Below, piece by piece: positions 42,883-53,578 of a stretch of 64,000 nucleotides of DNA (positions within the stretch are counted from its first letter, which is position 1; every line of letters starts with the position of its first letter). Source of the stretch: Lindgomyces ingoldianus (lineage: Eukaryota; Ascomycota; Dothideomycetes; Pleosporales; Lindgomycetaceae); contig NW_022985166.1 of assembly GCF_010093535.1 (NCBI RefSeq), forward strand, positions 812,455-876,454, read 5' to 3'. The notes beneath the pieces are model-generated. The model did no database searches. It was not told the origin of the DNA and saw only the letters and a program-made list of their open reading frames with translations. Position numbers and translations under genes: made by a program.

Positions 42883-44676
42883 CTAGAGGCGACATTCTTT
42901 CAATACCTTCACGACTTCCCAATAGAAGCTACGATGAAGATTGACAACGTAATCTGGAGTGTCCCGCTCGTGGTCTTGAAATTGTTGCATACCATCAAAA
43001 CTTCCACTAAGGCATTTTCGTACAGCGTCCATATACTTTTGCCCCATTGACACTCCAAGAAGAGAGACCTTTCTCTCCAAGAGACGTTCGCGAAAAGCAT
43101 TCCCATTCTGCCCATGCTGGTAGAAGCTCTTTAGTGTGCACCATGTCCCAATCTCCAGGAGAATGGCTCCTAAGCTATAGATATCATAAATGCTGTGGTA
43201 TGGAGAGATTGGTGCTCCTGCAAGACCTTGAACATCTGGGTGGCGGTAGATACCAGTGTCTAAGTCTGGAAACATGTTGTCTGATTGGGCTCCAGGGTCA
43301 TCCGGCCGGGCCAAAGCAAAGCCAGTAAAGAAAGGATGAGCTAGAGGTAAGGGTAGGGCTGGATTCGTGCTTTGTTCCTGTGTGTGGGAATTCCCGGTAT
43401 TAGGCTGGTGGAAAAAGAGCACATTATGAGAGTTAATGCTCTTGTGCAACCAACGGCTAGCATGAAGTTCATAAAGGGACTCTGAGAGGAAGCCTGCCAA
43501 TTTGAATCGATCCCCAAGGTATGGAAAATTTTGTTGGTGGATGATTTGGAAGAGTGTCTTTGGCACATAGGAGCCTTGTTCCTGCATGTGTGGCTGAGGG
43601 TAGCGAAAGACAATCCCAAACCTTGCACTGGAGTTGTCCTCCAAATAGCCAAGGCAGTCGAGGATCCGAAAGCCCGGTGGTTTTGGACCCTCTTGAAGCA
43701 TTCTGGTTAGAGCCTCCACTCGGAGCTGCAAGGCGTTTTTGAAGGGTCCAGACACTGTGCGGGGATTGTATGGTCGCCATTCGAGTACTACTTGGGTTGG
43801 GCCGTGCCCAGGGTAACCTGGCAATTGAGCCCAGGAGCGTCGCTGCGGTGTATCATTTTTTAGTCCAAGAATTTGGAATCGACGGTAGTCCATGTACAGG
43901 TTTCTGGCTGGTGTGAATTGAGCTAGAGGCGGATTTGGCCCACTTTCAGCAGCAGAGACCTGTGTTCCACGAATGAATGCTGCCGATAAAGATGCCAGCT
44001 CGCCGTTTCCCAGTGTCTGTAGACCGCTAGGTGCTGGGTGCTGGGTGGTGGCCAAGGCTTGCTGTAGAGCCTGGACGCCCTGCCAACCATCATTGACAAT
44101 GGCGAGGGCTAATGCTTCAGCGTCAACAGCTGCAGTTTGCGAAGAACCTTGGATGAGAGGGGAGAACTGGTAGAGGGCATCATTGAATTGAGTGAGCTGC
44201 TGGACCAGGCTCGCGAATCGGACGTTATCATGAACTGCCCATTTCAGCCTGCGGAATAGCGAACAACTCTTTTGGACTCGGAAAACTAAAGTCGCTTGTC
44301 TGTTGATCTCCCGTCTAGATATCCTTGATTCGTCCATATTAGGCTCAGGTATTCGCAGAAGTCCATAGTAGCTTCGGAGCTTGCTCACATCCTGAAGCAA
44401 ATCCGTTATTTGCATCAAGGTGGAGACAACCATTTCGTAAACAGGTTGAGACAGTTTCTCGGGAGTTACCCCATCACGGTAGATGTCGGAATTCTGTCCC
44501 CAGACCAGAAAACGCGTAAGTTGTAGTTTGAATAGCCAAAAGGTAGTGCTTAGTTGCTTCCCTGTCGCACCAATGTCCGAAATAGTGTTATACGCCAGTA
44601 CACAGCTGCTGAATGCTTGAGCAGGAAGCGTCAGAGTGGCGAGAACAAGCCCCGCGGCGCTGAGGGGGTCTGCCAT
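42883..44676 (-). CDS. HeLo-domain protein with C-terminal pseudokinase
   Basis: Single exon, 597 residues from MADPLSAAGLVLATL; an upstream ATG at 44803-44805 would add 43 residues ahead of the domain and is not preferred. Residues 1 to about 190 match the HeLo (prion-inhibition and propagation, HET-s-type) four-helix region: a hydrophobic first helix, FWLFKLQLTRFLVWG, and LKWAVHDNVRFASLVQQLTQ. After a linker comes a kinase-like domain (about 300-597) with RFGIVFRYPQ and LSESLYELHASRWLHKSINS; the HRD site is HKS (411-413) and the DFG site is TGF near 451. YDIYSLGAILLEIGTW matches the kinase F helix. Both catalytic aspartates are missing, so it is predicted to be a pseudokinase. HeLo domains act in membrane-targeting cell death in fungi; that role here is inference. 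It is divergent from the kinase-ankyrin gene. Confidence 0.85.
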   Translation of the reverse strand: MADPLSAAGLVLATLTLPAQAFSSCVLAYNTISDIGATGKQLSTTFWLFKLQLTRFLVWGQNSDIYRDGVTPEKLSQPVYEMVVSTLMQITDLLQDVSKLRSYYGLLRIPEPNMDESRISRREINRQATLVFRVQKSCSLFRRLKWAVHDNVRFASLVQQLTQFNDALYQFSPLIQGSSQTAAVDAEALALAIVNDGWQGVQALQQALATTQHPAPSGLQTLGNGELASLSAAFIRGTQVSAAESGPNPPLAQFTPARNLYMDYRRFQILGLKNDTPQRRSWAQLPGYPGHGPTQVVLEWRPYNPRTVSGPFKNALQLRVEALTRMLQEGPKPPGFRILDCLGYLEDNSSARFGIVFRYPQPHMQEQGSYVPKTLFQIIHQQNFPYLGDRFKLAGFLSESLYELHASRWLHKSINSHNVLFFHQPNTGNSHTQEQSTNPALPLPLAHPFFTGFALARPDDPGAQSDNMFPDLDTGIYRHPDVQGLAGAPISPYHSIYDIYSLGAILLEIGTWCTLKSFYQHGQNGNAFRERLLERKVSLLGVSMGQKYMDAVRKCLSGSFDGMQQFQDHERDTPDYVVNLHRSFYWEVVKVLKECRL

Positions 44677-45329
44677 GAAGAGAAAATTTCCGACCTGTGA
44701 ATACTTGGTGGGGAGAAAAATCGTGAATTCTCCCGCCCGCGCAATCCATTCGATTTCTGTAGGCTTTAATACTGCTTGACAAGGTTTTCGGTTCATATGT
44801 ACCACTTTGCTTTCAGACGAAGTCCCAGGCTGGAGAAAGTATCTTCACCAAGCGCCCGCCACGGAAAAGCAAACTTAGAAGGTCCATGGCGCCCTTCACT
44901 GGCTAGAGCCTACCTCCGCTCGGCAACATGATACACGTCCTGCATGCCAAGTCGCATATGTGAACAAATTTCTTTTGCAGAGAGCGAAAATCTGGAACGA
45001 GTGTCCAAATGCGGCCTCCCAGTATTCGAAATTGGCGTAGCCACCCAGTGAGTGATAATCGTGGGCGAGAGGGCGTCGATAAGGTGGTGGCTGATGGTCA
45101 AGCCGATGCATGCCGCTAGGACGTAAAGGGAATAGACTGCATACCTGCTTCAACTACCATGCCGCCTCAATAAGTCAGCCGTCAGTTGTTTCTTTGCCCA
45201 AGACGAGCCCTGGGGTCCGTGTGTGGACTCCGCTCTTCGCGGAAGCGGCGATCTCATGTACTCGACCTCACCCCTCACATCGCCAGGAGCTAAAGCTCAT
45301 ACAAGCCTTTCAATGACTCTGTCGATGTG
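44677..45329. promoter_or_regulatory. Shared divergent promoter of the HeLo and kinase-ankyrin genes
   Basis: The 653 bp lie between the two proposed starts and must contain both promoters. No specific operator was identified. The geometry would allow co-regulation of the two genes (inference). Confidence 0.6.
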
Positions 45330-48300
45330 ATGAACTCAACACCATTGTTTGGCATTGGGTCAGGGGCGCAATCAACAATCCTTCCAACTCCACCACTGTC
45401 CCAGACCGTTATCTTGCCCGCGCGTCAAGCTGAGATCCAGGTACCTTCCAATTCTCAACTTCCCCCACTAGTTCAAATCCTAGACATCTTCTTTCGCCAA
45501 AATGCAACTGGCCAATTTTTTTCGGGAGCGACCGCGATGAACGATGCGCAATTTACTGGACAGAGACCGATTGTGGGTGTGGGTCATCATTTTGTCGTTT
45601 ACGCAAGTCCCTTTGCAAAGCTCGATACGACCCCAGAACGTGTCGCCAGAGTAGGAGGAGAAGTCTACTGCATTAAATCGCCGAATCTGGATCGTGGTCT
45701 CAATGAAAAAGGCTTCCGAAAAGAATATTATCATACGGTCTTGGAGGAACTCCGAGTTCTGTCGCACCCTAGTTTAATCAACCACGAAAACATCATCGGA
45801 CTACTTGGACTCGACTTCTTGGAAGACTACGATGACTTCAGACTTGCATGGCCGCTTCTCTTGGTAGAATACTCTGAATTCGGTACCCTTGATGCATTTC
45901 AAGAAGATCTCGGCGGACTCCAGCCAACGTGTGTAAGGAACCTGTTATTGGACATCGCGATTGGTCTCCAAACTCTCCATAATTGCAATATTATTCATGG
46001 TGATGTGAAGTCCGAGAATGTCCTCGTATTTGGGCACCCAATTCGACAGTATGTTGCCAAATTGTCCGACTTTGGACTGGCCGTTGTTAGTCCATCCGCA
46101 GCAGAGCAACATTATTTGCCAGGTTGCACTTGGTTATGGAGCGCCCCAGAAGCTCAGCAGAAGCTATCCGTTTTGGGCATGCAGCTTACGGACGTGTATT
46201 CGTTTGGACTTACAGCGTGGAGGGTCTTGATGAATTGCCAAGACCCCTTTCAGTGGATATCGCGAAACCTGGAGGCTCCGAGCAATCAACATCAGTTCGT
46301 ACAGCAAATGAAAATGTCGCCGGCATTCCCGCAAGCGGTTATCCAATCGCTTTCAGGCCTGGGAAATTCCGGATTCGCTCGCCAGGTCATTGTCGCAACG
46401 CTTAGCCTAGAGCCTACTGAACGAAGCCTTGAGTCAGCTATACATGCATTATCAGATAGTGGCTTTGGCAGAAGTGATGCGTAAGTTCCCCTTACACACG
46501 TAGTGTAGACTTTCAGCTTACCAGGAGGGAATTAGTGCAAGTGTCAATCCTTCACGTGACCTGAGTGAAAACACCCAGCAAATTTGGGAGCCAGAAAGTC
46601 CTGAGGCCGTTGTAAGAACTGTAAGCTTAACTGCTCAGCATGTTCTTAGGATAACTCTAACGTATTTGTAGTTGACCAATGTGTTCCCTTGGGATTTCTT
46701 GACACTTCAATCAAGGCCATCCGTGATATTTTCACTTTTGGAAGATTTGGAAGCTATTATGTCTTCAAACACCCCTGCTGCCCTTCCAGCTGCAACAATT
46801 CACTTCAAACTCATCACTACCCCTGGTATACAATTAGGCGACAAGAGTGTTGCGAACCAGGTTCGGATTCTTCACAGATTATGTGACCTTGGCTCACAGT
46901 CTCATCGAGCGATAGCCCATATCTACTGTAAATTGAACAAACAAGCCCTACCAGGATGTTTTAGCACATCTTGGCTGGAAGAAGCGGCCTGGGTCGGCTC
47001 TTTCTCTGCTCTGCACACACTCAAGGTCGACTTCCCTGGAGATTTCCATGAGTGGGAACGGAAAATAGAAGACAATGCCTCAAACTCAGCCGCAGGAAAC
47101 ATAGGAAACTACGACCACATGCTTTTGGCGTATTGCCGGACTGGAAACCTTCCCCAGTGCCACGCAATGCTGGACGCTGGAGCGTCTGCCCTATCAGATT
47201 GGGATGAGCCAGGTGCTCTACATTTCCTTGCCGTGCACCGAGATGCCGATCTATCCACTCTTACAGATCGACTAATTGATGCCGGCGCCGCGTTGGATCA
47301 CTGGGAAGGAAGCGAAATGGATGACGACTTTCTCCTGGGGAGATGCTCAGGCACTCCAATGCATTGGGCAGTCTTCCACCAAAACCTAGCGTTTATTCGC
47401 GTATTGGCGCGACGAGACAAAAGCGTTCAAGAAGCAAATCTTAAGAGAGCTTTCTTTATAGCCGCTGTTATGAACTTCCACGACGTACTGGAGATCTTGT
47501 GGGATTGGGCTATGGATGGGAATTACAACGTGCCGACTGAGTGGGTCTCTACATTTCGCATAGTTGCTGCTGCACACCTGGAGCATCATCTACCAAGACT
47601 TCTACGACATGGGGATAATGTCGACATTGCCATGAGTCAGACGTTCGAAATCCTCTTTATGATGAGTTCTCCGTCTAAGCCGGAGTGTTCTTCCTGTATC
47701 GACCTTTTAAACCTAGGGGTTATCCACAATCGCACTGGTTTTGTACAGTATCTGTTGCGCAGATTCGATATCCCAAAGACGATAAGCATACCCCACGAGA
47801 AAAAGGACGTCTTTCTCTCTTATGCTATTCTTAGTGGTTTCGTCGACATGTTCGAGTTATTCTACGAGTACAAACTTTTCAGCCTAGATCACCGCTCTAG
47901 TGCAGACAAATTTACGGGCATTCAAATGTGTCTTGCAGCTCGCCAACGCAATCCAGTCTTCGTTCGTCGTTACATTGAATGGGGCTGTAGTGTCGATGAA
48001 ATGGGAGACAGCCAAGTTGCTGAGTGGACCCCATTTACTATGGCCGTTCAATGCGGCTTGTACGATATCGCAAGCATGCTTCTTCAGCATGGAGCTGATA
48101 AAGATGCTACAACCGGCTGGCTAGGTGGCACAACGCCCCTTTTCCACATACTTCACGCATGGCCCGACGTACCGATTTCGCGCGTAAAGTACCTACTGGA
48201 AGATCTCCCTCGACAAGGCTTCGGACATGTCAGCTTCATCGGATGGCCCGCAAACGGGGCAAATATACTGTATTGCTTCTCAATGGCTGTCTGGTCACAT

Positions 48301-50007
48301 TATCGCAACAGCTACAAGTTTAGCGAAACAATGAAATTTGTTCTGAGTATGATGGGGGATAAAACGTGTATCAACCAACTTGACCGTATCGGTTGTACTG
48401 CTTTGAATCAAGCTGCACGTTCAGGAAATCTCGAGGTTGTAAGAGTGCTGATTGAGGCGGGTGCAGATGTTAATGGCGGTCTAGGCATCGCACCACTCGA
48501 TGCCGCCTTGGAATGGAGAGACAAGTGGGCTAAGAAGGAGCGGGAGGCAATGAAGCGGCAGGTCATTGGAGAGCGGCGTCATGCGACGAAAATTCGGGAA
48601 CGAGCCGACGAGTTGATACATCTACTGCAACTTAATGGAGCTCAGGAACGGGGTGTTATTGAGAATAATCAGATGATGATGTCCACAATCACAAGCGGGA
48701 ACTACAAGCTCCCAAGCATGGAAGTAAGTAGCCGCCCACAAGCGAAGGGAGATTGCCGGCCCTTGAGCTAAGGCAAAGCTAACCACTGTAGATGCTTTTC
48801 GAGATGGCGTCTGTCCTGTTTGACAAGTCAAGCACAGTCAATCAGGGCAGCATCAAACCGCATCCAACAAAAAGAGACGACTTCACCGCCCACCACGGGA
48901 TTACTAACCGCACACAAAAGGCTTTCCGAATGTTCGGACGAATGATTGATCAAAGTCTAGGTAGTACCTCAAACGTAAGTATTGTGTATCAATAATTTAT
49001 TCACGGCCAACCAGCTGAAATTGTCAATGCAGCCACATCCTCGTTTCAAATCACGACAGAAAATAGTTGTGACACTTTACTGCCCTCATTCTTGTCACCC
49101 CTGGCTTCCATGCCAGTTTGCTAACGGGTATGACCCACAAGGTGGTAATCAAGGGTCTTCTCCGTCTACCAAAAGCAACGTGTCACAACCTATTTCGCAG
49201 CTGCACATTCTGCAATCACCAGGGAGACAAAATGATCAATGGAATTCCAGTACTAGTACTCTGATTCCATCCCCACAGAAATCGCAGCCACTCGCTTCAC
49301 AGAGTAATCAAAACCAACAGGTCCGTCCTATAACAATGCCTGGCATGCCAACCATGCCCATAGTAAGTCAAATTAGCCCTGGCCATGGGTTTCCTTTACT
49401 ACCAGCCCGCCAGTCAGGCTTTCACAGCGAACTAAATCGGCCAAATACGCTCCCCAGTATGTCAAGCATGCAAATTTTCAGTGAAGTAAATCACCTACCT
49501 TCCGGAACAACCGACTCATCCCAGACTGCACCCTCTCCACAATGGCATCCTCCTATCGCCGTCTCCCCGCAGCACCAGCCCCCGTACCAGAGTCCTAACC
49601 ACCGAGCATCATTGTCACCACCTACCCGCTCCTCAGAATTAGTCATTTCCCGGCTCCGTACAAGCCTTACCTCCATCCGCTCGCCTTCCTCCCTATCTCC
49701 ATCTTCCTCCACGGACGATCTTTACTCCTTAGACCCCCCTTCAAACACCCAGCCCCCTCTCGACTCAATTGGAGCTCGATCGCTCGAGATCCTGCGCTCG
49801 GAATTCTCGCAACCAATTCAGTTACTTTATCGCGCTTGCGGCGTCGAAGAAATAATAGATATCGCACTCATTGAGTCTACGGTAGCGGATGCATTAGGTG
49901 CTGACTTGATGAGGGAGTTGAAGATCAGCTTTGTGCCGGAGCTGCAGAAAGATGGGAGGGAGCTTTGGATGCATTTGTGCTGTGTGGTTATTCAAGAGAA
50001 TGAGTAG
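45330..50007 (+). CDS. Protein kinase-ankyrin repeat protein with Pro/Ser-rich C-terminus
   Basis: Five exons: 45330-46480, 46536-46620, 46672-48723, 48792-48974 and 49033-50007, giving about 1481 residues. All junctions keep frame; the first intron's acceptor (46535) was chosen because it restores frame. The kinase domain (about 80-375) has a glycine loop GVGHHFVVY (83-91), Lys116 in VYCIK, HGDVKSEN with Asp225, DFG (247-249) and APE (272-274), so it is predicted active. A helical region (VANQVRILHRLCDLGSQSHR) leads to degenerate and then clear ankyrin repeats (ALNQAARSGNLEVVRVLIEA, about residues 1050-1080). The tail is rich in Pro, Ser and Gln and ends in a compact segment (GVEEIIDIALIESTVADALG...). 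Two separate genes cannot be excluded without transcripts. It is divergent from the HeLo-pseudokinase gene. Confidence 0.8.
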
Positions 50008-50722
50008 TACTAGGCGTTTCTATTGCACGGTTAGTTATGGAGCTGACGGATAGAGGACATATAGAGTTCGGAGTATTCAATTAGGTGGTGAGAATCAAAC
50101 TAAGTAGATTGAGCGAATGTGCGAGGCCTGACGTTTTGTCTAAAGAGCGAGAGAGAGCTCTGGGGCGACTATATAGTGGATAAAACAGCGCCAGTCCTCA
50201 CGAGGCATGCTCTAGCCCTAAACAGGAAACTGGCGTCCTACTGGACGCAGGGTCACGTGAATAAAAGTCACGTGCGAACGTTTCCAGAGTAGGCCAGTGA
50301 ACTACGACACAGAGGGAAGCAACTTTCATGTTAGCATCAAGTAGCCTATATTTTTGCACCCCCGTTATAATATTTCCGTATATATAGTAGAAATGCTGTT
50401 TTATTAATCTCTCCAGGGGCTTTGAGTATGTACTCCCTGAATATAAGCCATACTTAATGCAGCTAAAGCGAACTCGCCAAGCCCTCGTATGTTCCTCGCA
50501 ACGTACATCCTTTCCACTATTTCTCATCTCACAGCCTGGTCTGTGTTCGCGCCCATACATTTCATCAAAATCAAGCAACCCTCCGCCTTGAGAAGAGATC
50601 TCCGTTTCGTGATTCCGATGAAAGGTTATGAAATGACGCACTTTCCACCATCACAAATTTTACTATTCTTCAGCTCAGTAAACACTCACATAATCCTCGC
50701 ATCGTCGATGAACTAAGACGCG
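50008..50722. other. Intergenic region: P450 upstream region
   Basis: The 715 bp between the kinase-ankyrin gene and the P450 start have no gene. The paired CACGTG sites described separately lie here, about 450 bp before the P450 ATG. Confidence 0.5.
50254..50274. promoter_or_regulatory. Paired CACGTG sites
   Basis: Two palindromic CACGTG hexamers at 50254-50259 and 50269-50274, starts 15 bp apart, each preceded by GT. They lie upstream of the P450 gene and match bHLH (Cbf1-type) binding sites. Function is inferred. Confidence 0.4.
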
Positions 50723-52331
50723 ATGTTGAAGGGATTTTTCCTTGGGCTGGCTGCCTTTGGGGCAGTAGTCCTTGTACGTTGGCCCCAGCGGACAAATGGC
50801 AACGACACTGAAACCCTGTTCCTAGGCTATCCTCCTGTATGGGGTTTACAATACTTTTATACACCCACTGCGTAGCTACCCAGGGCCGCCGCTTTGGAAG
50901 GCTTTCAGACTCCCCTACGTCATTTCAATCCACCGAGGTGACATGCACCGGCGGCTAAAAGAATTCCACGACAAGTATGGACTCATTGTTCGGATTGCTC
51001 CAAATGAACTTTCCTACGCAGATGGCCGAGCATGGAAAGATATTTACGCGAACCGGCCAGGTCATTTACCGTTCAAACGGAATCCGACATGGTTCCAGAA
51101 GCTGAAGGCCGATGATCCGAAGTCCATCATGGGCCCTGACGAAGACGCCCACTCCCGAATTAGGAGAGCGTTTGCAAACTCATTTTCTGAGAAGAGCCTC
51201 AAAGATCAATCGCCCATAATTGAGAGGCATGTGGAAGGCTTCATGAATCAACTCAAATCTCCCACTTCAGGCAGACTATGGAAAGAGAAAGGTATTGATC
51301 TAGTCAAATGGCTCAACTTTCTAACGTTCGACATATCTGGAGACCTGTCCTTTGGAGAGTCGTTTGAGAGTGTTAAGAATGGCAAAGAGCATCCTTGGGT
51401 CGCCATTGCGCAAGATTTCGGCAAAGGACTTTCACTTATCACAACCGCTAATTTGTATCCTCCGTTGAATAAAATGCTTCGCTACATTCTACCGAAGAAG
51501 ATTATTCAACGGCAGATTGATCACCGTGCAATGAGCGCAGCCAAGGCTCGGAAACGGCTAGCGATGGATACCGACCGACCCGATTTAGTGACTCTGGTAA
51601 AGAAATACAACGACAAGAAAATGGCTCTCAGCGATAAAGAATGGGAGATCAATATGACAATGATGATATTTGCGGGCAGCGAGACAACTGCCAGTGCACT
51701 CTCTGCGATATTTCGCGAACTAGCGCAGAGTCGTGGAGTTATCTATAGCCTGACTCAAGAAATTCGAGAGGCGTTCCAAGAAGAGAGCCAGATTACAATC
51801 GCGTCGACTAGAGACCTGCCATATATGAATGCCGTTATTAATGAAGGCCTGCGACTCGATCCAGCCGTTGTGGTTGGAGTGCCGAGGGTTGTCCCTAAAG
51901 GCGGCGATACAATTTGCGGGAAATGGGTATCCGAAGGGGTGAGTAGAGTATAGTTACTTTCTACCTTCTGAAGGCTACAACGAGGCTGATCAACTTTGCG
52001 GACATACGTTGCTTTCAACCAATTCTCAGCAAACAGGTTGGAGCGCAATTTCCACTATCCCAACTCGTTCATCCCTGAACGATTCTTGACTAAGAGCCTG
52101 GGGAGGGATGATTTATCAACCTTTCAGCCCTTCGGAATCGGTAGGCATTCGTGTATTGGAATGAAACTCGCATATGCCGAGATGCGTCTCATCATCGCGC
52201 GGTTGCTATACTCGTTCGATCTTACCTTAGCAGACGAAAAGGATCGATGGGATTGGGGGGGTCAGGCGACATACATGTTCTGGGTAAAGAGGCCATTGCA
52301 AGTCATTTTGCGTCGGAGCGGACGGACTTGA
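50723..52331 (+). CDS. Cytochrome P450, possibly crippled by a lost splice acceptor
   Basis: Membrane-bound haem monooxygenase. Exons 50723-50773, 50826-51938 and 52002-52331 would give 497 residues, the normal length. The N-terminus is a membrane anchor (MLKGFFLGLAAFGAVVLAIL) followed by the proline hinge HPLRSYPGPP. The I-helix has FAGSETTAS, the K-helix NEGLRLDP (ExxR), then FIPERFL, and the haem loop FQPFGIGRHSCIG with its cysteine. The second intron starts with a good GTGAGT, but the only site that keeps frame ends GCGG where GCAG is expected (position 52000 is G, not A). Other AG sites give frameshifts or stops. The substrate is unknown; general resemblance is to CYP65-type secondary-metabolism enzymes. 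An MFS transporter follows 1.25 kb downstream. Confidence 0.8.
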
Positions 52332-53578
52332 ATAGGGTAAGGTTGACGAACAGGGACTATCTACTGGCCATCATCCTTTGTATTCTCAGACATCAATGAA
52401 TGTGCACGAACTCGTCAGATTCTCAATTGTGCATCATTTAGCTTGATGGCTCGCTGATTAGTTCTGGTACATCGACAAATTTACCGCTCAGGAACGGGGG
52501 TAGTCCCATCCCCATCGGCTTATATTTTCCGCAATTGGTAGCTGCTGTGCGCTGGTACCCTTTCTTAACTTTCCTATTCTGCTAGATGCATAGTAGCTAG
52601 GAAAAATGGCCTTGTTAAGCCATATCTGGTAGCGAAGACTTATTCGAGGACAAGTATACTAGCATCGCAGAGGGGGTGTGACTCAGTGAAGTGATGTCTC
52701 CATAACTGTTGCGAAAGCTTGAGACGAGTCGCTCGGATCGGATATGCGTGATCATGCAATGTTAGTAATGATAGCGATGATAATTGAGTCATAGAACAAC
52801 TCTGCGAAGGATTCGAACCAATGCTTCCGGTCAGTAGAGAAATGAACGTAAAGTAAATTGGATACCTGAGCTAATTTATTTCTTACCCCGCGTGTAAAAG
52901 TTCCCACAGTACCACGTACTGGACCTACCACGGAACCTCGATAGGGTCTGGTATAGGACAGAAGTTTGCATTTCCCTGCGTGTCTTTTTGATTCTTGCAA
53001 GAGAGCAAGCATATCTAATCTTCCCTGTTTATGTTTCCCAGTCTACTGGGAGGTGCTCTTCAGGAATTTCTGGTACTCTTCTATGTTTATTAAATATATG
53101 TCTATGGAATGCCCTTTCCAAATATATGTTGCCAAAATCCTCAAAAATATAACGGCAAGGGTTGTCTTTACGTAGGACAGCGGGGCATTATGCAAAACTT
53201 GCTCTGGAGTAGATTTGTTGAACCTACCTATATACATGGTTTCGTCTCAACCACCCATCATCAGCACTTTTTATTTGGTAAACGCCAAATCCTAGAGAGA
53301 TCTAGTATTAAAATTGGCGTCCACGTTCCTCAACAATTCTTCTGTTTTCTCCAGATCAACCACCCACACGCTAAAACTGCCCACCTCTCGCTCAACTGTT
53401 CCATAGATCTGCCATCCTCCCCAGATCACTCACCCACACACATATCAACAGTTTAGACACAAAAACCAACCATCCTCCGCACGCATATCCGTCTCTAGAT
53501 CACCATCTGCACACTTCTAGCATCCACATTAAAACAACAACATCCACACACCATCAACACCCATAAAGGTCTGCAGAC
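52332..53578. other. Intergenic region
   Basis: About 1.25 kb between P450 and MFS genes on the same strand. AT-rich in the middle; the last 200 bp are C/A-rich and lead into the MFS start. No gene seen. Confidence 0.5.

Noticed and set aside
46672..48771. Ankyrin part considered as a separate gene starting near 46672
   Set aside because: No suitable ATG at the start. The upstream exon (46536-46620) and introns with good signals join it in frame to the kinase, so a single gene is preferred.
52790..52835. Possible minus-strand tRNA T-arm (GGTTCGAATCC)
   Set aside because: The bases flanking the loop pair at only two of five stem positions, and no acceptor or anticodon arm could be built.
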